Assembly (NCBI GenBank): GCA_020348385.1
Contig: CP070750.1
Location: forward strand, 299,154-346,398
Direction of reading: 5' to 3'
DNA length: 47,245 bases
Source of the DNA: Candidatus Aminicenantota bacterium
GTDB lineage: Bacteria; Acidobacteriota; Aminicenantia; Aminicenantales; Aminicenantaceae
The notes beneath the pieces were generated by a model. It worked only from the letters and a program-made list of their open reading frames with translations, did no database searches and was not told the origin of the DNA. The translations under genes were made by a program, and so were the position numbers. Of the stretch, positions 1 through 7,784 are shown in pieces (position 1 is the stretch's first letter; each line of letters opens with the position of its first letter).

Positions 1-283
1 GCTCATAGGCCATCTGCTGTTGGGACTCGAGGGAGAGGATCAATTTTTGAGAGTTCAGTTTCAATTCCAATTCTTTGGCCTGGTTGTCGATTTTTGTCAG
101 CTCATCTTTGAAATGTTGTTCCTTCTGCTTGAGCGTAAACAGGGCCTTTTTTCCTTTTGTCGATGTCTGCATCACTTTAGCCGAATTGATGACGCCAACG
201 TCAAATGTCTCCTGTGCTAATCCCAGGGAAAAAAATCCTACTAGAAGGATTCCCAAAAGAATCATGTGGCGTGGTTTTCTCAT
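1..283 (-). CDS. OmpH/Skp-family periplasmic chaperone (N-terminal part, cut by window edge)
   Basis: The first 94 residues of a secreted protein are visible; the rest lies beyond base 1. A Sec signal peptide (about residues 1-23, hydrophobic LLGILLVGFF core ending LGLAQ) is followed by a short beta strand reading VGVINSAKVM. A highly charged Lys/Glu/Gln-rich alpha-helical stretch comes next (about residues 45-94, KQKEQHFKDELTKID). That order is the OmpH/Skp pattern: a small trimerisation strand, then long tentacle helices that hold unfolded outer-membrane proteins in the periplasm. The start is the ATG at 281-283, with AGAAGGAG at 293-300 on the same strand as ribosome site. Family assignment is by pattern on a partial protein, so another coiled-coil periplasmic protein cannot be excluded. 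Confidence 0.75.
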   Translation of the reverse strand, partial: MRKPRHMILLGILLVGFFSLGLAQETFDVGVINSAKVMQTSTKGKKALFTLKQKEQHFKDELTKIDNQAKELELKLNSQKLILSLESQQQMAYE

Positions 284-362
284 GTGTTTTTACTCCTTCT
301 TTAAGATTTCCCCTCTTTTTTTTAACCTGCGGTGATAATAAATCGTTGCACTGGTTTCTTGT

Positions 363-391
363 TTGACTTCTTTTTCGTTTGCTTCTATGCT
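363..391 (+). promoter_or_regulatory. Sigma70-like promoter of the beta-propeller/fucosidase run
   Basis: TTGACT (363-368), a 17-base spacer and TATGCT (386-391) lie 39 bases upstream of the ATG at 431. The predicted transcript would start near 398 and include the G-rich ribosome site at 414-421. The match is moderate (-35 5/6, -10 4/6). Confidence 0.5.
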
Positions 392-430
392 TTAAATGTA
401 GGGAATATATGATTAGGGGGGGCTACAAAA

Positions 431-1489
431 ATGAAAAAAAATGTTTTTCACCTTTTCTTGTTGCTCTTTTTCTTTTTATTCGCCTTTTCCCAAGAGATTA
501 TCGAGAATCCCGAAAAGCCGCTGAGTACCTACGCCGGGCGAATCCTAAAGCTAGAAGAGGTCCTCAGGATCACAGACGAAGGAGGGGAATTTTATTTCAA
601 GCGCCCAACTTATCTTCAAATTGCGGATGATGGCTGTATTTTCCTTTATGACTCGGAGCAGTTCCTAAAATTTTCACCGGAGGGTGGATTTTTAAAAAAT
701 CTTTTCGAGAAAGGTCAAGGACCTGGGGAATTACAGAGGTTCACGAGGTATACCCTTCGAGACATGGATATCTTCATCTATGATTCTGGAAATTCCAAAA
801 TCCTTCACACGAGCCAGGAAGGAAAATTGATAGAAGAGTTCCGATTGACAGAGCGTTACAGTCTTCTCCTCGGATTGTTTGGAGACCATTTTATTTTCAC
901 AACGATGAATTTTCCTGAGACGGAGGAGAAAACTGGGAATTTTATCGATATTCCAACATCGATACTCATTCTTTCTAACCAGGAAGAAGTCATAAATGAA
1001 TATCCCAGCGTGACTCAGAGAGCCTATTCAAGTGAAAATTTTATGATGAGCTGGGGGCGTTCTTTTACAATCTTAAGTGAAGATGGTCAGTTTTGCATTT
1101 GGAGTGATCCCGATGAGTACATGATCACGGTGCTGGATGTCGATACAGGTACAATTGTCAGGAAGTTCAAACGCAAGTATCCTCGCGTGAAGGCGCCCGA
1201 GAGAAAAACTCCTCCGGGGCGACCTGTGCTAAAAATACCCGAAAGAAAGTTTTTGAGCGATATCAGCTATATCTATACATTTCAAGGGAACATTCTTGTG
1301 TGGACATCGAAAAAAGACGAGAAAAAAGGGATGCTGTTTGACCTGTTCGATAAGAAAGGAAAATATATCGATAGCTACTGGGTGAATGTGAATGGAACGG
1401 TTATCGCCACACACGAGGACTTCTTTTTCGTAAGGGAACAGGATGAGGAGGGAAATATCAATATCGTCAAATATCTTGTGGTTGAGTGA
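431..1489 (+). CDS. Secreted 6-bladed beta-propeller protein (copy 1)
   Basis: A 352-residue protein with an N-terminal signal peptide (about residues 1-21, very Phe/Leu rich, ending AFSQ). The mature part consists of repeating four-stranded sheets with the family hallmark KGQGPGEL near residue 97, preceded by a hydrophobic-Asp-containing turn (FLYDSEQFLKFS). This is the pattern of the 6-bladed beta-propeller family common in Bacteroidota and Acidobacteriota, whose members are exported and mostly of unknown ligand. There is no lipobox Cys, unlike copy 3 (21927-23066). The neighbour downstream (1525-2685) is a clear paralogue in the same orientation, so the two look like a tandem duplication. 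A G-rich ribosome site precedes the ATG. The molecular function is unknown. Confidence 0.8.
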   Translation: MKKNVFHLFLLLFFFLFAFSQEIIENPEKPLSTYAGRILKLEEVLRITDEGGEFYFKRPTYLQIADDGCIFLYDSEQFLKFSPEGGFLKNLFEKGQGPGELQRFTRYTLRDMDIFIYDSGNSKILHTSQEGKLIEEFRLTERYSLLLGLFGDHFIFTTMNFPETEEKTGNFIDIPTSILILSNQEEVINEYPSVTQRAYSSENFMMSWGRSFTILSEDGQFCIWSDPDEYMITVLDVDTGTIVRKFKRKYPRVKAPERKTPPGRPVLKIPERKFLSDISYIYTFQGNILVWTSKKDEKKGMLFDLFDKKGKYIDSYWVNVNGTVIATHEDFFFVREQDEEGNINIVKYLVVE

Positions 1490-1504
1490 AAAGGAGAAAA
1501 TCGA

Positions 1505-1528
1505 ATGGAATTTGCGTGGAGCTTATGA
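1505..1528 (+). other. Possible 7-codon leader ORF coupled to propeller copy 2
   Basis: ATG at 1505 sits 8 bases after AAGGAG (1491-1496), the best ribosome site in this junction. It reads Met-Glu-Phe-Ala-Trp-Ser-Leu and stops at TGA 1526-1528. That stop overlaps the ATG at 1525 as ATGA. It could couple translation of the next gene, or simply be chance spacing. Confidence 0.25.
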
Positions 1529-2685
1529 AAAAAAGTCTAGGTATAGCTATTCTGCCTTTTTTATTGCTCCTGGTCATGATTTTTTATGGCCGACAGGATG
1601 AAATAAGGACTATCGCGAATCCGAGGAGCCCTTCGACCAAAAACGCAGGAAGGATTGTCCGTTTGAAAGAAATCATGCGGATCGACGACAAAAATGAGGA
1701 TTATTTTTTTCAATATCCTCACAAGATGAAGGTCACATCGGATGGCAGCTTGTTTGTGGTGGATAAAAATCAGTTCTTGAAATTCGACAGGAACGGGAAT
1801 TTCATGGGGAATTTTTTCAAACATGGCCAAGGACCAGGAGAGCTTCAGTTCATGGAAAATTATATTCTTCAAGAGGGGAGCATCGTCATCTTCGATCGAC
1901 CGTTGAGCAAAATCATGTTTCTCACTCAAGGTGGGGAGCTGATGTCTGAACTAAAATTGAGAATTCCCGGGATAGACTCTTTTCTCACAAAATATGGAGA
2001 AAATTACATCTTTTTCAAATCGACCCCCCCAGAGACAAAAGGTGTTCCTGAAATTGTGGAGTTGGCTGAGAACTTGATAAGTGTAAAACCCGATGGGGAA
2101 TCCTTGAATCACATCATGGCTTTTCCTAGGCCCTACATGATCATGAAAGCCGGCAATAACTCTTTTATAAACCCCTGGGCAGGATTGCACAAATGCTTCA
2201 GAGACGATGATACAGTATTTATCTCCCATACGCCTGAGTACATGATCAAATTATTCAGCCTGAAGAAAAAAAGAGTCCTGTTTCAGTTCTTCCGGGACTA
2301 TGAAAGGGTAAAACCCAACAAAGAAACAAAAAAATTTGTCCCTGGAGGCAATTACGGTAAGATCTCCATCGGGGGAGCATGGTTCGAACCTCCTGTTGCC
2401 AAGTATCACCTCGACATCCAGAAGATGTTTCAGGTTAAGGATAAATTATGGGTCATCACTTCGACAGTGGACAAAAAGAAAGGAATCCTCGTGGATGTTT
2501 TCGATAGAGAGGGAAATTATGTCGATAATTTTTATCTGAGTTATCCAGAAGGTGTGGAGCCTTATTCTGTGAGTTCCTGGATAAAAACAGCATCCGATGA
2601 TTTTATCTACACAATCGAAAAGGGGGGAACAGAGGAATTCTTTATCGTGAAGAACCGCATCGTTAATTCCTCCCTTCGAGATTAA
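1525..2685 (+). CDS. Secreted 6-bladed beta-propeller protein (copy 2)
   Basis: From the ATG at 1525 this is a 386-residue protein. It begins with a signal peptide or N-terminal anchor (KKSLGIAILPFLLLLVMIFY) and carries the hallmark HGQGPGELQ about 100 residues in. It follows copy 1 almost blade for blade: both have an NAGRI/YAGRI segment, a KFD/KFS strand and the GQGPGEL turn. The reading frame is also open back to a GTG at 1486 that overlaps the previous stop, which would add 13 residues with no signal-peptide character. I prefer 1525 because the hydrophobic segment starts there. A short ORF with a better ribosome site ends on this ATG. Export and the propeller fold are well supported; the function is unknown. 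Confidence 0.8.
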   Translation: MKKSLGIAILPFLLLLVMIFYGRQDEIRTIANPRSPSTKNAGRIVRLKEIMRIDDKNEDYFFQYPHKMKVTSDGSLFVVDKNQFLKFDRNGNFMGNFFKHGQGPGELQFMENYILQEGSIVIFDRPLSKIMFLTQGGELMSELKLRIPGIDSFLTKYGENYIFFKSTPPETKGVPEIVELAENLISVKPDGESLNHIMAFPRPYMIMKAGNNSFINPWAGLHKCFRDDDTVFISHTPEYMIKLFSLKKKRVLFQFFRDYERVKPNKETKKFVPGGNYGKISIGGAWFEPPVAKYHLDIQKMFQVKDKLWVITSTVDKKKGILVDVFDREGNYVDNFYLSYPEGVEPYSVSSWIKTASDDFIYTIEKGGTEEFFIVKNRIVNSSLRD

Positions 2686-2744
2686 TCAGTACCCATCTGG
2701 ATTTGTTCTTGGTAAAATACAATTCCAGTTAGGATGAGGCGTTT

Positions 2745-3455
2745 TTGAAAAAACTATTTTCAGTTTTAATTCTTGTGATTGTGTGTGTGTGTTGTTTCTT
2801 CCTCCGCTCCTCTCCTGAATTTTTAAACCAAACTGTGTTGGATATATCAAAGCGTGTTCATGTGTACTGTGAGTGCTATAACAGTTGGATAAACGGTCGC
2901 GTCGAGAATTTTGCCCATATGGAGTTGAGGGATGGGACATCTTTCGGCTCCATCTTGTTGGATGCGGCTGTCGAAGTGAACGGCCAAACACTGGTCTACG
3001 ACGATGATACGCAAACCTATAGGGGTGATATCGGAAATGTGGAGCAATGGCAGGAGATTCCCATTCGGATTCAAACCCAGGATAACAGAAAAGTGCGGGG
3101 ACATGTGGTTGTGGTGTTTATGGTGGAATTCACCCAGCCGAAGCCCTTGTCTAATGTGCCTTCGAGCCGCGCGTTTCCTGTTTCCTGGAAATACAGCGAA
3201 GGCAGCATGCACACTGTCGATCTTGAGATCTTTTCGGATGAACGGGAACCTGTGGGAATCGAGGTTCGCGGGAATCACACCACCGTCGATTTGAGTAGGA
3301 TGGGTATAGAGATCAACAGAGGCGAGAACCTCCATCTTCGGGTTCTGCCTCCATGGACGAGCAATTATGAATTTTCAGGAAATCTAACCCGGAGATCAAA
3401 AGCCTATTTTATAACAAGCGCCACTCTGACTGTCCGGCTGAACAAATATGAATGA
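2745..3455 (+). CDS. Secreted or membrane-anchored protein of unknown function
   Basis: A 236-residue protein starting at a TTG (2745-2747) behind a purine-rich AGGATGAGG (2731-2739). Residues 2-21 form a strong hydrophobic segment (LFSVLILVIVCVCCFFL), either a signal peptide or an anchor. The remainder is predicted beta-rich, with alternating hydrophobic strands and no Cys or active-site motif that I recognise. It may contain two immunoglobulin-like sandwiches, one around residues 30-115 and one around 125-236. It lies 59 bases after propeller copy 2 and before the fucosidase on the same strand, so it may share their transcript. I recognise no family. Confidence 0.65.
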   Translation: MKKLFSVLILVIVCVCCFFLRSSPEFLNQTVLDISKRVHVYCECYNSWINGRVENFAHMELRDGTSFGSILLDAAVEVNGQTLVYDDDTQTYRGDIGNVEQWQEIPIRIQTQDNRKVRGHVVVVFMVEFTQPKPLSNVPSSRAFPVSWKYSEGSMHTVDLEIFSDEREPVGIEVRGNHTTVDLSRMGIEINRGENLHLRVLPPWTSNYEFSGNLTRRSKAYFITSATLTVRLNKYE

Positions 3456-3480
3456 CGGAGAACTCTATCGGCACAGCCAT

Positions 3481-3509
3481 TCGACAGGTAGGAGCGGTTG
3501 GGCTATAAT
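3481..3509 (+). promoter_or_regulatory. Sigma70-like promoter of the fucosidase gene
   Basis: TCGACA (3481-3486), 17 bases, then a consensus TATAAT (3504-3509). The predicted start near 3516 leaves a 22-base leader to the ATG at 3538. It lies inside the open frame that extends back to 3448, which argues against the longer protein. Confidence 0.6.
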
Positions 3510-3537
3510 CAACCAGAGTAATCCGCAGGAGGCCTCG

Positions 3538-4863
3538 ATGTTTCAATCCTCAACACAAAGAATAATTTGTTGGAGCCTTTTCGGTGTAGTTCTGATGATG
3601 CTCCCAATGACAGCTCAGGAAACTCTCGGCAACCGTTCGGAACGCCTGGAGTGGCTAAAGGATGCCGGATTAGGCCTGTTTATCCACTGGGGAGTGGACA
3701 GCCAGATCGGTACGGTGATCAGCCATTCTCTGGTTGGCGCCTCCCAGGATTATACCCGCCGGTTTTTTACGGATCTCCCCAAGACCTTCAACCCAACCAG
3801 ATTCGACCCGCATGAATGGGCGCGATTGGCCAAGGTCGCTGGATTCAAGTATGTGGTTTTCACCACCAAGCACCATTCGGGTTTTTGTATGTTCGGCACC
3901 AAAACTCACGCTTTTAACGTCATGAACACCCCTTTTGGCAGAGATATAACTAGTGATGTGGTCGAGGCCTTTCGTGCCGAGGGAATATCCTGCGGTTTTT
4001 ATTTTTCGCCCGATGATTTTTTCATGCTCTTTAAGCAGGATAAATTGATCAGCCGGGATGCTGATTGGGCCCAGCCCAAGAATAATCCGCAGCTGATGAA
4101 GATCAATCAGGCCCAAGTTCGAGAGTTGTTTTCTCGCTACGGTCCCATCGATGTTTTTTTTATTGACGGGCCTCCTGATGGTCTGCTGGACCTGACTTGG
4201 CAGCTTCAGCCGGATTGTGTTATTACGAGAGGAGTGCTGAATACGCCTGAGATATCCCCTTCTACTGGGGAAGAACTGCCAGCTGATATGTCGGATGAAC
4301 CCTGGGAAGCATGCTTCACAATGGGAACCTCCTGGCAGTTCAAACCGACTAATGAAGTCTATCGCACTGGGACAGAATGGATCCAGGCTTTGATTGAAAC
4401 GCGTTCCAAAGGGGGAACCATGCTCTTGAATATCGGGCCCGAGCCCAATGGAGAAATTCCTCAGGAACAGGAAAATATCCTGAGGGAATTGGGAGCCTGG
4501 ATGTTTATCAATGGTGAGGCCATTTACGATGTCCGACCCTGGAGAATCTTGAAAGAGGATAATATCTGGTACACCCGAAAAAAAGACGAAAACACGGTCT
4601 ATGCGTTTGTTACCGATGAAAAATGGGCTTGGGGGCAAAAGAAGAATTTCTTACTGAAAAATCTTAAGGCAACCGAGAAAACGGTTATCAGTGTCCTGGG
4701 TCAGAATGATAAGATTCTCGAATATCAAGCGGGTGTTACTCCGGAAACCGTTTGGGAGCAACGCGAAGACGGCCTGTCCATCACGGCCTTCCGTGCCCAG
4801 CGAATCTACAACGACAGGGAGTGGCCCAATCCATTGGTTTTAAAGATCACCCATGCCAGATAA
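3538..4863 (+). CDS. Alpha-L-fucosidase, glycoside hydrolase family 29, secreted
   Basis: A 441-residue exported enzyme predicted to release alpha-linked L-fucose from glycans by a retaining mechanism. A signal peptide (residues 1-27, ending MTAQE) precedes a (beta/alpha)8 barrel. GH29 landmarks are the HWG near residue 50, the KHHSGF segment at 111-116 and the YGPIDVFFIDG strand carrying the likely nucleophile Asp210. The barrel ends with LLNIGPEPNGEIP, also typical of GH29. About 100 C-terminal residues form the usual beta sandwich. The start chosen is ATG 3538, with CAGGAGG at 3526-3532 and a consensus promoter just upstream; the frame is open to 3448 but that extension has no signal character. 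Fucosidase activity on a specific linkage is inferred from the family. Confidence 0.9.
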   Translation: MFQSSTQRIICWSLFGVVLMMLPMTAQETLGNRSERLEWLKDAGLGLFIHWGVDSQIGTVISHSLVGASQDYTRRFFTDLPKTFNPTRFDPHEWARLAKVAGFKYVVFTTKHHSGFCMFGTKTHAFNVMNTPFGRDITSDVVEAFRAEGISCGFYFSPDDFFMLFKQDKLISRDADWAQPKNNPQLMKINQAQVRELFSRYGPIDVFFIDGPPDGLLDLTWQLQPDCVITRGVLNTPEISPSTGEELPADMSDEPWEACFTMGTSWQFKPTNEVYRTGTEWIQALIETRSKGGTMLLNIGPEPNGEIPQEQENILRELGAWMFINGEAIYDVRPWRILKEDNIWYTRKKDENTVYAFVTDEKWAWGQKKNFLLKNLKATEKTVISVLGQNDKILEYQAGVTPETVWEQREDGLSITAFRAQRIYNDREWPNPLVLKITHAR

Positions 4864-4901
4864 TCATTTGGATCTGGGAAAATCCGACCGCGGATAAAAA
4901 A

Positions 4902-5280
4902 TCAGTTGGCTTCCCAAACCTGGTGGATCATATCGGTCATACCCATGAGTTCGATACGATTGGGTTGACGATGACTATGCAATAGTTGGGATCGTCAGGG
5001 CCGCTGAAATAGGCCTTAAGCTCATCACGTCAGAGGTGGTGTCTTTCCTGTTTGTCCGCGTTGATTTCTGCTCGGCCCACGATCTGAAGATAGTTTTCGG
5101 TGGATTCCAGAGTTTTTGCCCCCCATATCATGTGAACTTCGGAGTTTCTTTTGATGTGTCCCACCTTTCGGGTTTGGAGAGACGTACGAATCCAGGGATT
5201 GCCATTCTCAGTTATGGTCGCAACCGGCATGAGCTGCGGTTCTTTGATGACATCGTAGATATTTGATTTAGATCGTCCAT
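4902..5280 (-). pseudogene. Pyridoxamine 5'-phosphate oxidase-fold (general stress protein 26-like) pseudogene
   Basis: Read on the minus strand from ATG 5278-5280, behind an AGGAG ribosome site, the sequence resembles a complete small flavin/PLP split-barrel protein of about 126 residues carrying three lesions. After the fourth codon (about 5266-5271) one base is missing and the family-like sequence continues in the next frame (IYDVIKEPQLMPVATITENG). A TGA at 5030-5032 stands where relatives have Trp (HHL-stop-RDELKAYF). A second single-base loss near 4960-4964 shifts the frame before the last segment (NRIELMGMTDMIHQVWEAN), which ends at TGA 4902-4904. A live member would bind a flavin or F420-type cofactor in the cytoplasm. 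Three independent lesions make sequencing error an unlikely full explanation. Confidence 0.8.
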
Positions 5281-5343
5281 ATTCACTCCTCCAGGATTAT
5301 CTAAAGATATTCTTTATACTCAACCGGCAACGGAAGTATCAAC

Positions 5344-5372
5344 TTGCAATTTGATTTTTTCTGGAATATAAA
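5344..5372 (+). promoter_or_regulatory. Sigma70-like promoter of the S9 peptidase gene
   Basis: TTGCAA (5344-5349), 17 bases, then TATAAA (5367-5372). The predicted start is near 5379, leaving a leader of about 30 bases with a strong AAGGAGG (about 5395-5402) before ATG 5409. Confidence 0.55.
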
Positions 5373-5408
5373 GACTAACCAGGATATCCCCTACAAGGAG
5401 GAGCGATT

Positions 5409-7703
5409 ATGAAATGGAACAGAAGCATTGTGTGTGTTCTCGTGAGCTTGCTGTTTCTCGGATCATGTCAGACTCGCCAGGACACTGTCATTACAGCTGA
5501 GGATTATCAGAGAGCAGAAAGCTTCCTTTCCCGGAATATCCAGGACTTGGTCTATGGACTGGAAGTCTCGCCGCAGTGGATCGGAGAAAGCCGCGCCTTT
5601 TGGTATAGGATCAACACGAGCGAGGGGAAACGCTTTTTGATCGTCGAGCCGGATAAAAAGCAAAAAGCTCCCGCATTTGACCATGAAAAATTGGCCCGCG
5701 CACTTTCCGAAAAGACAGAAAAATCCTATGCTGAAGGGGAGCTGCCGTTTGATTCATTCAAGTTTGTGGATAAAGACCACAAAAAGATAGAGTTTGAAGC
5801 TGAAAAAAAGATATGGGTTGTGGACTTGGAAACATATGAAATCTCCTCAAGAGAAAAAGAAGAGCGGGAGGAGAAACAAGAAGAAGCTTCTCCGAATGGG
5901 GAATTTGTGGCTTTTGCCAAAAACCACAATCTGTTTATCCGCTCCGCCAAAACAGGGAAAGTAACGCGGCTCAGCCGCACAGGTATACGTTTATATGAGT
6001 ATGCCTCTGGCCTCGACTGGTTTAACCTGATCGAAGGAGAGGGCGGCCAGAGATCCGCCAATTTCCGCGCCCAGTGGTCTCCGGATTCGAAAAAGATTTT
6101 CACGCAAATCCTGGACCTTCGTACGGCCCGGAAGATGTACCTGCTGAATTCGGTCGAGGAGGGCTATCGGGCTAAACTCTATTCTTATTATCGGGCTTCT
6201 CCCGGAGATGAAAACATCCCTTATCTCGTCCCTGTGGTTTTTGATATAGCGAGAAATAAAGAGGTTGTTGTGGATATTCCCCCTATACCTCACTTCGTCC
6301 ACCATAATATCGAGTGGTTCGAGGATAGCCAGAGGCTTTATGCCATGGTTTTCGATCGGGGTTATAAGAGCATGAATATTTATGAAATAAACGCGGACTC
6401 GGGGAAAGCGAGAATCATCGCCCGAGACGAAAATGCAACCTGTGTAGGGACCGAAGTCTCTGACTATAAGGTGCTCCCAAAGTTGGGAAAGGTGCTGATG
6501 ACTTCAGAAAGGGATGGATGGAACCATATTTACCTTTATGACTGGAAAACCGCTCAACTCGATAACCAAGTGACAAAAGGCGAATTCGTTGTCATGGATA
6601 TCGAGCACGTAGATGAAGAAAAGGGAATTGTGTATTTCACAGCAGTCGGGAGGGAGGAAGGCGAAGATCCCTACCTTGTCCACCTCTATCTTATCCATCT
6701 CGATGGATCAAATCTTCAGAACCTGACCCCTGAACACGCATACCATGATATAACTCTTCCACCGGATAAATCCTTTTTTGTCGACAACCTTTCCCGTGCG
6801 GATCTGCCCACCAAGTCTGTTTTACGGAGCTTGAAGGATGGGGAGGTGGTGATGGATCTGGAAGAGACCGATGTTCAGGATGTTCTGGATAGGGGATGGA
6901 GCTTTCCCGAACCGTTTTGTGTGAAGGCGGCTGACGGAGAGACCGATATATATGGTCTGATCTGGAGGCCGATTAATTTCAGCCCATCGAAAAAATATCC
7001 TGTTATCGACCAGTGTTACACGGGTCCTCATGGGATAACGACACCGAAAACCTTCCGGCGGGCCTTGATGAGCTCCGCAAATTCTTTGGCAGAACTGGGA
7101 TTTATTCTCGTCTCGGCAGATGGACGGGGTACAGCCCGCAGATCCAAGGCATTCCATGATTTTTCCTACAGAAATCTGGGGCGTGGTTGTGAGGATCATA
7201 TCCCGGCGATCCAGCAGTTGGCCGAAAAATATCCTTACATGGATACTGATAGAGTGGGGATCTACGGCCATTCAGCGGGCGGATATGACACAGTCCGGGC
7301 CTTGTTGCAGTGGTCGGATTTTTATAAGGTGGGTGTATCCTCTGCCGGAAATCACGACCACCGGATGGCCAAAGCCTGGTGGCCTGAACAGTACATGGGA
7401 TATCCTGTGGAAGAATTCTACGAGGAGCAGTCCAACATCACCAATGCTGGCAAATTGGCAGGGAAGCTTCTTCTTGCGCATGGGGCAATGGACGACAATG
7501 TGAATCCAGCCTCCACCATCCGGCTGGTCGATGCCCTGATTAAAAACAACAAGGATTTCGACCTCATCATCATCCCCCCGAGCCGTCACGGTTTCAGGGG
7601 AGAATACGGCGATTACTTCACTAGAAAAAGATGGGATTATTTTGTGAAACACCTCCACGGTGTCCAACCACCGGCCTATAAAATCAGTCCCGCTGACAAC
7701 TAA
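5409..7703 (+). CDS. S9-family peptidase (dipeptidyl peptidase IV-like), lipoprotein
   Basis: A 764-residue serine peptidase that would trim dipeptides from the N-termini of peptides outside the cytoplasm. The N-terminus is a lipoprotein signal with lipobox LGSC (Cys at about residue 20), so it is probably anchored to a membrane facing the periplasm. Residues of about 60-490 form the beta-propeller that gates access. The C-terminal alpha/beta hydrolase domain holds the triad: Ser622 in GHSAGG, an Asp at 695 or 696 in HGAMDDNV, and His727 in PSRHGF. The canonical DPP IV nucleophile motif is GWSYGG, so Trp and Tyr are replaced here by His and Ala. This may change substrate preference. Start by AAGGAGG and upstream promoter. 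Confidence 0.9.
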   Translation: MKWNRSIVCVLVSLLFLGSCQTRQDTVITAEDYQRAESFLSRNIQDLVYGLEVSPQWIGESRAFWYRINTSEGKRFLIVEPDKKQKAPAFDHEKLARALSEKTEKSYAEGELPFDSFKFVDKDHKKIEFEAEKKIWVVDLETYEISSREKEEREEKQEEASPNGEFVAFAKNHNLFIRSAKTGKVTRLSRTGIRLYEYASGLDWFNLIEGEGGQRSANFRAQWSPDSKKIFTQILDLRTARKMYLLNSVEEGYRAKLYSYYRASPGDENIPYLVPVVFDIARNKEVVVDIPPIPHFVHHNIEWFEDSQRLYAMVFDRGYKSMNIYEINADSGKARIIARDENATCVGTEVSDYKVLPKLGKVLMTSERDGWNHIYLYDWKTAQLDNQVTKGEFVVMDIEHVDEEKGIVYFTAVGREEGEDPYLVHLYLIHLDGSNLQNLTPEHAYHDITLPPDKSFFVDNLSRADLPTKSVLRSLKDGEVVMDLEETDVQDVLDRGWSFPEPFCVKAADGETDIYGLIWRPINFSPSKKYPVIDQCYTGPHGITTPKTFRRALMSSANSLAELGFILVSADGRGTARRSKAFHDFSYRNLGRGCEDHIPAIQQLAEKYPYMDTDRVGIYGHSAGGYDTVRALLQWSDFYKVGVSSAGNHDHRMAKAWWPEQYMGYPVEEFYEEQSNITNAGKLAGKLLLAHGAMDDNVNPASTIRLVDALIKNNKDFDLIIIPPSRHGFRGEYGDYFTRKRWDYFVKHLHGVQPPAYKISPADN

Positions 7704-7784
7704 GAAATAGGTGCCTGGTTATCTTGTTCCCTAATGTAAGTATTACTAATGGAATTAATCGGTAAATGTCTGCGCTGTCCCCGA

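Noticed and set aside
3670..4638. 322-codon open frame antisense to the fucosidase
   Set aside because: It lacks a ribosome site and family features and overlaps a well-supported GH29 gene.
4882..4895. 5-bp hairpin ATCCG/CGGAT as a terminator for the fucosidase or the pseudogene
   Set aside because: The stem is short and the following T run is only three bases on the minus strand and absent on the plus strand.
5030..5032. In-frame TGA as a recoded Trp or Sec codon
   Set aside because: The same gene also has two frameshifts, and no other gene in the window needs TGA to be read through, so gene decay is simpler.
7709..7730. Repeat shared with 26927-26948 (CCTGGTTATC core)
   Set aside because: Only 15 of 22 aligned bases agree, so it is not convincing as a repeat family.
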